From the NCBI GenBank assembly GCA_044348005.1, contig JBIKTR010000003.1, forward strand, positions 124,001-188,000: DNA of 64,000 bases, written 5' to 3'. Source of the stretch: JAJTHC01 sp044348005. Lineage in GTDB: Bacteria > Cyanobacteriota > Vampirovibrionia > Vampirovibrionales > JAJTHC01. Made by a program: the position numbers and the translations under genes. Below the pieces are notes generated by a model. The model saw only the letters and a list, made by a program, of their open reading frames with translations. It ran no database searches and was not told the origin of the DNA. Positions 8,314 through 16,282 of the stretch are shown piece by piece (position 1 is the first letter of the stretch; every line of letters starts with the position of its first letter).

Positions 8314-9087
8314 TTAGGGGGTGTATTTTTGAGCCAAGTAATTTTTTAAAATGTTGCGAACATAACGTTGGGTTTCGGCATAGGGCGGAATGTTTCCATA
8401 TTTGGCCACGGCATTGGGCCCTGCGTTGTACGCCGCCAAAGCCAGCGAAACATTGCCCCCAAAGCGTTGTAACTGCTGAGCCAAGTACTTCACCCCGCCT
8501 TCGATGTTTTGAATGGGGTCATACGGATTTTCCACCCCCAGACCCGCCGCCGTTTTAGGCATGAGTTGCATCAAACCAATAGCTCCTGAACGGGACACCA
8601 CACTCGGCTGATACCCCGATTCTTGACGAATAACGGCATCCACCAAGAGCGGATCCACGCCGTATTTTTGAGCCATGCGAACGATGTCATCACTAAAGGC
8701 ATCCCGACGTGCTTGCACCGTGGGAGGTAAGGCCGTTGGCACAGACTTCGTGGATTGACTGGCAAAGGGAAAAGGCTGGAGTTTGTCCCGAGGTTTAAGG
8801 GCTTGTTTTGACTCAGTTGGATTCAATGGGTTCAAGGGGGTGGGGGCCTTGGGAAGCACGGGAAGGCTTGCGGGGCCCTGTTTTTGAGCAGCGGCTTTTT
8901 GAAGTTCTTCTTCTAAGAGCAGTTTAAAAGTACTTCGGTTGATGGGCAGATTTCGGGCGTTGGCGCGTTGGATGAGCGTGGCTTTAAGCACTTGTAATTG
9001 CTTGATGCGCGCTTGAGCCGCGGCTGCACCGCTGGTGGTGCTTAGGCCCGCAATGGTGCTTTGATTTTGAAGGGGAATGCTGTTCAT
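8314..9087 (-). CDS. Lytic transglycosylase (SLT domain), probably flagellar
   Basis: 257 residues. The last ~115 form a classic soluble lytic transglycosylase domain: VDPLLVDAVIRQESGYQP with the catalytic Glu in RQES, GAIGLMQLMPKTAAGLGV, then LALAAYNAGPNAV and a closing YVRNIL. Such enzymes cut peptidoglycan to 1,6-anhydroMurNAc products. The N-terminal half is Ala/Gln/Pro-rich and lacks any Sec signal peptide. Its position just upstream of fliE suggests a FlgJ/SltF-like enzyme exported by the flagellar secretion system to open the wall for the rod. The export route is inferred. Confidence 0.88.
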   Translation of the reverse strand: MNSIPLQNQSTIAGLSTTSGAAAAQARIKQLQVLKATLIQRANARNLPINRSTFKLLLEEELQKAAAQKQGPASLPVLPKAPTPLNPLNPTESKQALKPRDKLQPFPFASQSTKSVPTALPPTVQARRDAFSDDIVRMAQKYGVDPLLVDAVIRQESGYQPSVVSRSGAIGLMQLMPKTAAGLGVENPYDPIQNIEGGVKYLAQQLQRFGGNVSLALAAYNAGPNAVAKYGNIPPYAETQRYVRNILKNYLAQKYTP

Positions 9088-9244
9088 CGTGAGGGTCTCT
9101 CTACCTTAGAAGAATATCCGTATACTTCTACTGAGGTTTCGCACGATGTTCACATAGACTGTAACGCGCTCCTTTGCTTGAAGGAGGCCAAAGAAATGTG
9201 TTGCACGCCCGATTCGTGGCAAACGCCTAATTCCCGATACGAAA

Positions 9245-9278
9245 AAGCCCTCACCAGTTCAACAGGCAAGGGCGAAAA
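9245..9278 (-). terminator. Rho-independent terminator of the zinc peptidase gene
   Basis: Read on the minus strand: GCCCTTGCC, a short loop, then GGTGAGGGC followed by TTTTT. Two mismatches interrupt the stem. It lies 40 bp past the stop of the gene at 9317-10045. Confidence 0.55.
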
Positions 9279-9316
9279 AGCAATTCATCTATTTAAGGCG
9301 CCTATGATTACGAGGC

Positions 9317-10045
9317 CTATTCTTCCGATTGAGACGACATGAGGACCAGTCGGTAAATATAGCCTGCCAGCTCCAACAAGGCATACAGTGCGGTGGCCAC
9401 ATAAGTAAAGGCCGCTGAGGTCAACACTTTTTTCGCCTGTGTGACTTCTTCTTCAAATAAGTAGTTGTCTCGCTTCAAGACGCTTAAGGCCCGAGAAGAC
9501 GCGTCGAGTTCAACGGGCAGGGTCACCAAGTGAAACAACACGGCCAAACTAAACAACACCACGCCCACCACCCCGATTTGAAAGGCAAACTGGCTAAAGC
9601 CCTTCATCATAAACCCCAACACCATAGACGCCATTAACAACAGAGGCCCCAGTTGACTGCCAATGTTGACGGCGGGAAAGAGCTTGGCCCGCCACACCAC
9701 GGGGCTATAAGACTTGGCGTGCTGAATGGCATGGCCCACTTCATGCGCGGCAATGGCCACCGCCGCCACAGAAGTCCCTTCAAACACTTCGGGGGAAAGA
9801 CGCACAATTTTTTCGTCAGGGGAATAATGATCCCCTAAAAAGTGGGGGGTGGGTTCAACAAGCACATCGGTGATTTGATGACGTTTAAGCATGTCTTCCG
9901 CCACATAACGACCGCTTAAGCCACGGCGCGTTTCAATTTTAGACACCCTGTTAAAGGTATTTTTTACCCACAGTTGGGGCAAAAACACCAAGGGTAAGCC
10001 GATTAAGCTAATCATCGTCAAAACAGGGTCAAACATCATGAACAT
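9317..10045 (-). CDS. YugP-like membrane zinc metallopeptidase (Zn_peptidase_2)
   Basis: 242 residues. The HEXXH zinc site appears as IAAHEVGHAIQHA at about residue 98, preceded by the family's YSPDEKIVRLSPEVF block and followed by three hydrophobic stretches that are probable membrane helices (LGPLLLMASMVLGFMM, IGVVGVVLFSLAVLFHLVTLP, and one near the C-terminus). A further signature is VELDASSRAL. Family members are uncharacterised neutral membrane proteases. AAAGGA sits 9 bases before ATG 10045. A terminator follows, so it is probably monocistronic. Confidence 0.85.
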   Translation of the reverse strand: MFMMFDPVLTMISLIGLPLVFLPQLWVKNTFNRVSKIETRRGLSGRYVAEDMLKRHQITDVLVEPTPHFLGDHYSPDEKIVRLSPEVFEGTSVAAVAIAAHEVGHAIQHAKSYSPVVWRAKLFPAVNIGSQLGPLLLMASMVLGFMMKGFSQFAFQIGVVGVVLFSLAVLFHLVTLPVELDASSRALSVLKRDNYLFEEEVTQAKKVLTSAAFTYVATALYALLELAGYIYRLVLMSSQSEE

Positions 10046-10119
10046 AGGCAGGCGTCCTTTTGATTTATCAAGAATACCTTACTATTATGGCATAAAGTGA
10101 GCCTGCGTTAAGAAAATGT

Positions 10120-10467
10120 TTAGCTTGTAGGAGGGATTTTATCCAAGCGGTCAGGTAGAAACGGAAAAGTCACTTTTTCAAGGCGTTGTAATAATCCCAG
10201 TATGGCGGCAAAGCGATTGTTTACTGAATCAGTTCCACGTAAAATTTCTGAGAAAAACACTAGATCGGTGGAGTCGTGTTCTTCAGGATCTCCTTTTTTT
10301 ATCAATTCAACAACAAGAGAAGGAAAAGTCTCTAAAGATACATCAGCCTTAGTCTTAAAGGGTCTTACAGTAAACCATCTATTATCATTATTTTGCAATA
10401 ATGCATTAGCAATAGTGTCTGTAGCTGGTATATGTCTATCACTATCTAAAAGAAATAACCGCTCCAT
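10120..10467 (-). CDS. Small unknown protein
   Basis: 115 residues from ATG 10467. It is soluble, without membrane segment or Cys, and has a regular mix of charged and hydrophobic residues (LFFSEILRGTDSVNNRFAAI), so it looks like a folded coding sequence and not noise. It is AT-rich compared with the zinc peptidase next to it. The ribosome site is weak. No family recognised. Confidence 0.4.
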   Translation of the reverse strand: MERLFLLDSDRHIPATDTIANALLQNNDNRWFTVRPFKTKADVSLETFPSLVVELIKKGDPEEHDSTDLVFFSEILRGTDSVNNRFAAILGLLQRLEKVTFPFLPDRLDKIPPTS

Positions 10468-10996
10468 GTCCAAAAAATTACTTTTAACGCCTTCGCGTTG
10501 GGTGACGGTGGGGGCTAGAGCGCGTGCGGGGGGGGGGGGCAGTGGGGGTAATTCGTAACATAGGGGGTTCCTTTTAAACCAGTTGGGGGGTATATAAAAA
10601 ACAAAAACCGTAACAGGCCATGGCCTTCATGCTAGCACAAAACACCGTCAATGCCACCTTGTGCGTCTTGGCCTGCCCGTTGTAACACTTTGTAACATGG
10701 TGCAGGGCAAAACGTCTGTCCCCCTGCGCTCCATACGCGTCACGCACGCGCCAAAACAGAAGAAAAAACTTGAAAAGTTCTTCCTTCTGTGCTACTTTTT
10801 TCGTAGACGTTTGCTGGGCATTTTTTTCCAGCCCAAACAACTTGAACGAGGTCCCCCCCACATGACGCGTCCCCCCCTACCGAGCCTAGCACAAAAGGCT
10901 CGGTGTATTGTTTTTATAGTTATAAGCCCTCTGTTGGCTTGTGGCTAAACCCCCGTTGCTCACGTATGGATTCTGCCCCTAGAAAGACCCTTGCTT
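10468..10996. other. Gene-poor stretch upstream of ilvB
   Basis: About 530 bp without a convincing gene. It has an 11-G run near 10530, GC-rich degenerate sequence, a possible promoter (TTGAAA near 10769 and TACTTT 17 bases on), and two hairpins before ilvB. Short ORFs here lack ribosome sites and protein-like composition. Confidence 0.5.
10880..10920 (+). promoter_or_regulatory. Terminator-like hairpin in the ilvB leader, possible attenuator
   Basis: CCGAGCCT (10880-10887) pairs perfectly with AGGCTCGG (10896-10903), followed by TGTATTGTTTTTA. No plus-strand gene lies upstream for it to terminate, so it probably acts on the ilvB leader transcript. A second, weaker hairpin (GTTT..GGGC/GCCCAAAC) lies at about 10808-10835. 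A 28-codon ORF from ATG 10862 covers the hairpin and encodes CIVFIVISPLLACG, rich in Ile, Val and Leu as in classic ilv leader peptides, although the usual order of peptide then terminator is not kept. Confidence 0.45.
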
Positions 10997-12808
10997 ATGA
11001 CCCCTTCGCCTTCACATCGCTTACCCCTAAGCCCCAGCTGTACAGAAGTTCAAGCCCTTCACGATGTTGCCCCCCCCCTGCACGGTTCCCACTGCGGCAC
11101 GCGTCAGCTCAACGGGGCCTGTATTTTGTTGGAATCCCTGCTTGAAGAGCGGGTGGACACCATTTTTGGCTACCCAGGGGGCGTGATTTTGCCGATTTAT
11201 GAAGCCTTGCCCGACTACCCAAAACTGCGTCATATTTTGGTGCGCCACGAACAAGGCGCCTGCCACATGGCGGAAGGCTATGCTCGCACGACTGGTAAAG
11301 CCGGCGTGGTGTTGGTGACTTCTGGCCCAGGGGCCACCAATGTCGTTACTGGCCTTGCGGATGCCTACTACGATTCAACCCCCATGGTGGTTATTACAGG
11401 CAATGTACCTGCTGAACTCTTGGGCAACGACGCCTTTCAAGAAGCGGATATTCTAGGCATTACACGGCCTTGCACCAAGCACAACATTATTGTGCGAGAC
11501 GTTAAAGATCTTGCTGCGGCCATTAAAGAAGCCTTCCATGTCGCCACCACAGGACGCCCCGGCCCTGTTTTGGTGGATATTCCCAAAGACGTCATTAACG
11601 CGAAAACCGACTTCAACTACCAAACCGTGGGACTGGATTTACCCGGTTACATCAATGCGGAAACGTACACGGCGGAAGATATTGCTCTCGCCTTGGATAT
11701 TCTAAAAAATGCCAAGCAACCCGTGATTCTTTCAGGCGGAGGCGTCAACTGTGCTTTGGCCACGGATGAGCTCAAGGCCTTTGCAGAACGCTTTAACATT
11801 CCTGTGGGCATTACGCTGATGGGCTTGGGAAGCTTTCCTACATCGCATGCCTTAAGCTTGGGCTTTACGGGCATGCACGGGCATTTTTGGTCCAACATTG
11901 CGGTGGCCAATGCGGATGTTTTGTTTGTCGTCGGCAGTCGCTTAAACGACCGTCAAACGGGTAAATCCGACAAGTTTGCCCGTAAGGCACGTATCATTCA
12001 CCTTGATTTAGACCCTGTGAACATTAACAAAAATGTGCATGCAGGCTTGGGCATTCAAGGTGAAATCAAGCATGTCTTGCAAGATTTATTGAAGGCCAGT
12101 GAAGGGCGTTTAGATGAGTTTGACGAAAGCTTGTCGACTCGTGATGCGTGGTTTGAACAAATCGCGTTTTGGCGAAACCGCCGAACAGAAACGCCGATGC
12201 CCACGCATTATTTAAGCCCGCAACACGCCATTGAACAGATTTTTGCAAACTTACCAAAAGATGCCTTTGTCACCACTGAAGTGGGTCAGCACCAAATGTG
12301 GGCCGCCCAACGCTACAACCTGGATCGCCCCCGCTCGTGGGTGACTTCTGGCGGGCTAGGCACGATGGGCTTTGGTTTTCCTGCGGCGATTGGGATTCAA
12401 GTCGCCTTTCCCAATGCCACGGTGGTGGATATTGCTGGCGATGGCTCCTTTCAAATGACGCTTCAAGAACTGGCGACTTGTGCCGTTTACAAGTTACCCG
12501 TGATTGTCTGTGTCATCAACAACGCCCACTTGGGGATGATTCGCCAGTGGCAAGGCAAAATGTACGGCAGGGAATCCGAAGCGTGGATGTATTCACCCGA
12601 CTACATTAAGCTGGCTGAAGCCTTTGGCGGGGTGGGCTTTCGCGTCACCAAAGCCGAAGAAATTGAAGCCACGATGCAAAAAGCCATGCTCATTCGAGAC
12701 AAACCCGTGATTATTGACTTTGTCGTCGCTGAAAAAGTCGATGTGTATCCGTGGGTGCCGAGTGGGGCAGGCAATGAAGACATGCTCACGGAAAATAAAG
12801 CGCCCTAG
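10997..12808 (+). CDS. ilvB: Acetolactate synthase large subunit IlvB
   Basis: 603 residues from ATG 10997; an in-frame TTG at 10991 is possible. This thiamine-diphosphate enzyme joins two pyruvates, or pyruvate and 2-oxobutyrate, in the first common step of Val/Leu/Ile synthesis. The N-terminal domain has GYPGGVILPIYEAL and the catalytic-Glu region RHEQGACHMAEGYAR. The central FAD-binding domain follows. The C-terminal cofactor motif GDGSFQMTLQEL...NN is intact, as is the GQHQMWAAQRY block. About 35 extra residues precede the conserved start. It leads the cluster ilvB, an unknown, ilvN, ilvC. Confidence 0.96.
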   Translation: MTPSPSHRLPLSPSCTEVQALHDVAPPLHGSHCGTRQLNGACILLESLLEERVDTIFGYPGGVILPIYEALPDYPKLRHILVRHEQGACHMAEGYARTTGKAGVVLVTSGPGATNVVTGLADAYYDSTPMVVITGNVPAELLGNDAFQEADILGITRPCTKHNIIVRDVKDLAAAIKEAFHVATTGRPGPVLVDIPKDVINAKTDFNYQTVGLDLPGYINAETYTAEDIALALDILKNAKQPVILSGGGVNCALATDELKAFAERFNIPVGITLMGLGSFPTSHALSLGFTGMHGHFWSNIAVANADVLFVVGSRLNDRQTGKSDKFARKARIIHLDLDPVNINKNVHAGLGIQGEIKHVLQDLLKASEGRLDEFDESLSTRDAWFEQIAFWRNRRTETPMPTHYLSPQHAIEQIFANLPKDAFVTTEVGQHQMWAAQRYNLDRPRSWVTSGGLGTMGFGFPAAIGIQVAFPNATVVDIAGDGSFQMTLQELATCAVYKLPVIVCVINNAHLGMIRQWQGKMYGRESEAWMYSPDYIKLAEAFGGVGFRVTKAEEIEATMQKAMLIRDKPVIIDFVVAEKVDVYPWVPSGAGNEDMLTENKAP

Positions 12809-12887
12809 CATCAAACAAGAAGTTTTTAGGTTTATTGCAATAAGACGTACAACTTATAGATAGCGTATGCTTATTGAAGGGAAATAA

Positions 12888-13385
12888 ATGACGACGAATA
12901 ATTCAATACCATTTTCCACAAACATGCCTAAGGTTGACCCTTCTTTGGCTAAAGTTAATAATCCTGAAAACACGACAGAAAAAGCGCTTGCAAGATGGAC
13001 ACCCAAACAACGAGAATCTTTTTTTACCTCAAAAGAAGAGTCAAATCATCCATTGACAGACTATCTTGCGAACCCTACAAAGGCAATGTTGAGTAATGCA
13101 TTTTATTTCACGGCATTACCTTTAGGTGCATACGAAGCCACAAGTCGTTTATTTCCAAAGGCTAAAGTCCCTTTTATGGGGGATATGCATTTAAAAGGAT
13201 TGAAACCTTACTTTTGGTTTGCGATATTGACCACAACGGGTCTTTTTACGGCGATACCTGAATACTTTAATCAAAAATCGGTAAACAAAGATGTTCTTCA
13301 AGGCATCAAAACACTTGGCACACATGCCAGTAAAACAGACTGGAACGATTACAAGAAAACGCATCCTGAAATAACGAACGGATAA
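12888..13385 (+). CDS. Unknown protein inserted between ilvB and ilvN
   Basis: 165 residues from ATG 12888, with GAAGGG four bases before it. The first 60 residues are polar, Asn/Pro/Lys-rich and signal-less. Two moderately hydrophobic segments follow (AMLSNAFYFTALPLGAY and YFWFAILTTTGLFTAIP) that could be membrane helices. The gene is markedly more AT-rich than ilvB and ilvN on either side, which suggests later insertion or transfer. It ends 13 bp before ilvN and is probably co-transcribed. No family recognised. Confidence 0.6.
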   Translation: MTTNNSIPFSTNMPKVDPSLAKVNNPENTTEKALARWTPKQRESFFTSKEESNHPLTDYLANPTKAMLSNAFYFTALPLGAYEATSRLFPKAKVPFMGDMHLKGLKPYFWFAILTTTGLFTAIPEYFNQKSVNKDVLQGIKTLGTHASKTDWNDYKKTHPEITNG

Positions 13386-13397
13386 AGGAAGATGACC

Positions 13398-13718
13398 ATG
13401 CAAAGACATTTACAAATTCGTACACAAGCCAAACTCGGTGCTGTAGACCGCGTACTCGGTGCGCTCACCCACCGAGGCATCATCCCAGAGGCCTTCACCT
13501 GCACGCAAGTGTCTGAACAAGTCCTGCAAATTGACACCACCTTTCACTACGCGGATGATCACGCCATGCTCAAGCTCTGCAAGTTTTTAGACCGTCAAGT
13601 GTATATTTTGAGTGTCGAAGACGCCAGCGTAACGCCCGTTTGCAAGCCCTTGGGCCTCACCATTCCACCCTTTCCCCATTCGATTGAAGCCCCCACGCGT
13701 CACGCCAGTTTGGCTTAG
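13398..13718 (+). CDS. ilvN: Acetolactate synthase small (regulatory) subunit, short ACT form
   Basis: 106 residues from ATG 13398; AAGGAAG at 13385-13391 fits this start and not the ATG at 13392. A single ACT domain (LQIRTQAKLGAVDRVLGALT, GIIPEAFTCTQV, then MLKLCKFLDRQVYILSVED) binds branched-chain amino acids and feedback-controls IlvB. At this length, with no second domain, it resembles IlvM-type short subunits more than the ~160-residue IlvN. Family membership is sure from context; the exact subtype is not. Confidence 0.8.
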   Translation: MQRHLQIRTQAKLGAVDRVLGALTHRGIIPEAFTCTQVSEQVLQIDTTFHYADDHAMLKLCKFLDRQVYILSVEDASVTPVCKPLGLTIPPFPHSIEAPTRHASLA

Positions 13719-13802
13719 GCGTGCACTAAATCGAATGGCTTGTGTTAAAATCAATACAGCGGATTTATTTTGTACTGTTAGCCCGTGTAAGGAACATTTT
13801 TT

Positions 13803-14858
13803 ATGATGACTGTTGATTCCCCCCAAGCCTTGCCAGAAGCACTTAAAGTGTATTATGACAAGGACATTGACCGTAGTAAGTTGTTGAGCAAAAAAATTGC
13901 TGTGATTGGCTTTGGTAGCCAAGGTTTTGGGCAATCGGTGAACTTGAAGGAATCGGGGGCGAACGTGAAAATCGTGTTGCGCGCGGGTTCCAAAACGGCT
14001 GAAAAAGTCAAAGCCAACGGCATGGAAAGCATCACCTTTGAAGAAGCCGCCGACTGGGCGGATATTCTGCTTTTCTTATGTCCAGACGTCGTACAAGCCG
14101 ATGTGTACCAACAGTATTTTCAAGGCAAGCTCCGCAAAGGGCAAGCCTTGATGTTCAGCCACGGCTTTGCCATCCACTTCGGCTATATTACGCCTCCTGC
14201 TGATGTCGATGTGTTCTTGGTCGCCCCAAAAGGGCCGGGTCACTTGGTGCGTTCTGAATACGAACGTGGTCGTGGTGTACCTTGCCTCATGGCCATTCAT
14301 CAAGACGCCAGTGGCGAAACGAAAGAAATTGCGTTAGGCTACGCGGCGTGCGTCGGTGGCGGTCGTGGTGGGGTGATTGAAACCACCTTTAAAGACGAAA
14401 CGGAAACCGACTTATTCGGTGAGCAAGCCGTCCTTTGCGGAGGCGCTGCGGCTTTGGTGAAAGCGGGCTTTGAAGTCCTCACCGAAGCGGGGTATCCGCC
14501 TGAAATGGCGTACTTTGAGTGCTTACACGAACTGAAATTGATTGTGGATTTGATGTACGAAGGTGGCCTCGATGATATGCGTTATTCCATTAGCGACACC
14601 GCCCGTTATGGGGATGTGACCCGTGGGCCTCGTGTGGTGGATGCAGACACGAAAGCCCGCATGAAGGTGATTTTGAAAGAAATTCAAGACGGCACCTTCG
14701 CCCGTGAGTTCACCGCGGATGTGCGTGCAGGCATGCCTGAACTCAAGTGCTTGGTGGAAGCGGATTCCAACCATCCAATTGAAGTGACGGGGCGAAAGTT
14801 ACGCGGGATGATGAGCTGGCTCAGCGAATCGAAGAACGTCCAGCGGGACAAAAACTAG
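13803..14858 (+). CDS. ilvC: Ketol-acid reductoisomerase IlvC
   Basis: 351 residues, class I length. It converts acetolactate to dihydroxyisovalerate with NADPH and Mg2+. The dinucleotide motif is GFGSQGFGQS, followed by an Arg/Ser-type phosphate loop (VLRAGSKT) that suggests NADPH. Catalytic blocks are VAPKGPGHLVRSEYERG, ETDLFGEQAVLCGG, HELKLIVDLMYEGG and MRYSISDTARYGD. AAGGAA precedes tandem ATGs at 13803/13806. An intergenic gap of 84 bp, with TTAAAATC upstream, could hold a separate promoter. A terminator follows. Confidence 0.97.
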   Translation: MMTVDSPQALPEALKVYYDKDIDRSKLLSKKIAVIGFGSQGFGQSVNLKESGANVKIVLRAGSKTAEKVKANGMESITFEEAADWADILLFLCPDVVQADVYQQYFQGKLRKGQALMFSHGFAIHFGYITPPADVDVFLVAPKGPGHLVRSEYERGRGVPCLMAIHQDASGETKEIALGYAACVGGGRGGVIETTFKDETETDLFGEQAVLCGGAAALVKAGFEVLTEAGYPPEMAYFECLHELKLIVDLMYEGGLDDMRYSISDTARYGDVTRGPRVVDADTKARMKVILKEIQDGTFAREFTADVRAGMPELKCLVEADSNHPIEVTGRKLRGMMSWLSESKNVQRDKN

Positions 14859-14878
14859 CCACCCGTGGTTTTGCGTGA

Positions 14879-14909
14879 GGGGAGGCAACGTGAGTTTGCT
14901 TCCCCTTTT
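14879..14909 (+). terminator. Rho-independent terminator of ilvC
   Basis: GGGGAGGCAA (14879-14888) pairs with TTGCTTCCCC (14896-14905) with one G-U pair, followed by TTTT. It closes the ilv cluster. Confidence 0.8.
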
Positions 14910-15001
14910 GTGTGTTGAGTTAATCTCGCGAACACTATAAAATGCGAGGCTTGTGTTGTTTATAATGATACGCTTGATATAGTATTGGTTATGAAAAATC
15001 C

Positions 15002-15403
15002 CAAAATCGTGGGGTTTACGCACTAGGCAAAGCGCTTAAAAATACGTTATACTGAAAAAGAGTGGCTGTTTTGAACAGGCCTTCACACCCCCCAAAAAAT
15101 CCTTGAAAATCGAGCAAAAAACCGACTTTTGTGGCCAGAAAACGGACTTTCGTGGCCAAGAAACCGACTTTTGTGGCCAGAAAACCGACTTTCGTGGCCA
15201 AGAAACAGACTTTCGTGGCCAGAAAACCGACTTTCGTGGCCAGAAAACCGACTTTCGTGGCCAAGAAACAGACTTTCGTGGCCAGAAAACCGACTTTCGT
15301 GGCCAGAAAACCGACTTTCGTGGCCAAGAAACAGACTTTCGTGGCCAGAAAACCGACTTTCGTGGCCAGAAAACCGACTTTTGTGTGTCGGAAATTAGGC
15401 CAT
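15002..15403 (-). repeat. Dispersed repeat family A, copy A1 with 13 tandem 21-bp units
   Basis: Read on the minus strand, the copy opens with TAATTTCCGACACAC (15381-15395). It runs through 13 units of 21 bp (consensus CACGAAAGTCGGTTTTCTGGC, about 15116-15388) and closes with a unique ~100-bp tail that includes CGATTTTCAAGG, GTGAAGGCCTGTT, CACTCTTTTTCAGTATA and TAAACCCCAC. Inside the array a 63-bp triplet of unit variants repeats three times, a sign of recent expansion. Copies A2 (62638-62907) and A3 (47668-47740) share both ends. The copy starts about 90 bp after the stop of the hydrolase gene, in that gene's orientation. Array ORFs encode ATKVGFL heptads but have no independent support as genes. 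Confidence 0.9.
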
Positions 15404-15485
15404 TTTTACATCTTTATACGCGATATAGTGTTCGAAACAATTTTATGCCCTGAGTTGACCAAAAATCTGCGTTTTCTTTTATTGA

Positions 15486-16235
15486 TCAAACACGCGAAGC
15501 GTGATCATGTTTGGAAATCCACCGAATGCAGGTGTCCACAAAGCGACGGGGGGAACTTAAATACAAATCTTCGGCATGGAAATCGTCTTCAAATAAAATA
15601 TGTTCACTTGGACTGGTGGCCTTTTCATGTAAAGCCGTGCCATGCCAAGCGTGAATGGTGCGATCTTTACCCCCGCTTAAAAACAAAATGGGGATGTCTT
15701 CTAGGTGATCGACCACGTCAATAGGGTTGGTTTTGGGCAAAAATAAATTACCAGGACGAATGGTAAAACTTCGCCAGAACTCGAACTTCTTCATTGAAGG
15801 AATGAACGCTTCTTTTCGGTAAAACTCATTTTCAATTTTTTCAAACGAAACGGGCGCACTTACCGCAATAACGCTTTCTACATCTTTATGAGAAGCCGCA
15901 TGAATAATGGAAATCGCCGAACCCAGTGAAAAGCCCATGAGGGTCACTTTTTCATAGCGTGTTTTGGCAAAGGCCACCACGGCTTCAAGATCTTGCGGTT
16001 CTTTGGCGGTGAAGGTGAAGGAGCCTGAACTTTGGCCGTGGCCTCTGAAGTCTAGGGTGATGATGTCGTGATGCTTAAAAAAGTCTTCTGAAAGCCCTTT
16101 AAAGACTTTGGAATCTTTACACATGGCCCAGCCGTGGCAAATAATAATAACGCTATTGCGTTTTTGGTCGTAATGATTTAAGGCGATGCGTTCGCCGTCT
16201 TTACTTTTAAGGAAACGTTCAGTCATTGTGTTCAT
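15486..16235 (-). CDS. Alpha/beta hydrolase (esterase or lipase-like)
   Basis: 249 residues with a complete alpha/beta-hydrolase triad: the oxyanion region IIICHGWAMCKDS, DFRGHGQSSG, nucleophile Ser in GFSLGS (about residue 105), Asp in LSGGKDRTIHAWH, and His in EDDFHAEDL. There is no signal peptide, so it is cytoplasmic. Substrate cannot be told from sequence; acyl-esterase or lysophospholipase-like activity is typical. ATGs at 16235 and 16226 are both possible. It ends 90 bp before repeat A1 and follows the helicase gene by 47 bp. Confidence 0.85.
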   Translation of the reverse strand: MNTMTERFLKSKDGERIALNHYDQKRNSVIIICHGWAMCKDSKVFKGLSEDFFKHHDIITLDFRGHGQSSGSFTFTAKEPQDLEAVVAFAKTRYEKVTLMGFSLGSAISIIHAASHKDVESVIAVSAPVSFEKIENEFYRKEAFIPSMKKFEFWRSFTIRPGNLFLPKTNPIDVVDHLEDIPILFLSGGKDRTIHAWHGTALHEKATSPSEHILFEDDFHAEDLYLSSPRRFVDTCIRWISKHDHASRV

Positions 16236-16282
16236 GGCAAAAACACTTTCTTTTGGGGGATTTATCGATACTATAACACAGT

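Noticed and set aside
9061..9342. Plus-strand ORF between the transglycosylase and zinc peptidase genes
   Set aside because: It overlaps both neighbours, has no ribosome site, and contains the minus-strand terminator.
10574..10948. ORFs on both strands upstream of ilvB as protein genes
   Set aside because: Lys/Phe runs and composition come from low-complexity sequence; no ribosome sites. Only the short ORF at 10862 is kept, as a possible leader.
15116..15388. The 21-bp tandem array as a CRISPR
   Set aside because: Units are contiguous with no unique spacers, and no cas gene is nearby.
15016..15724. Heptad-repeat proteins (ATKVGFL, KPTFVAR, KTDFRGQ types) from the array
   Set aside because: A 21-bp repeat keeps several frames open on both strands. 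None has a ribosome site or conservation beyond the DNA repeat itself.
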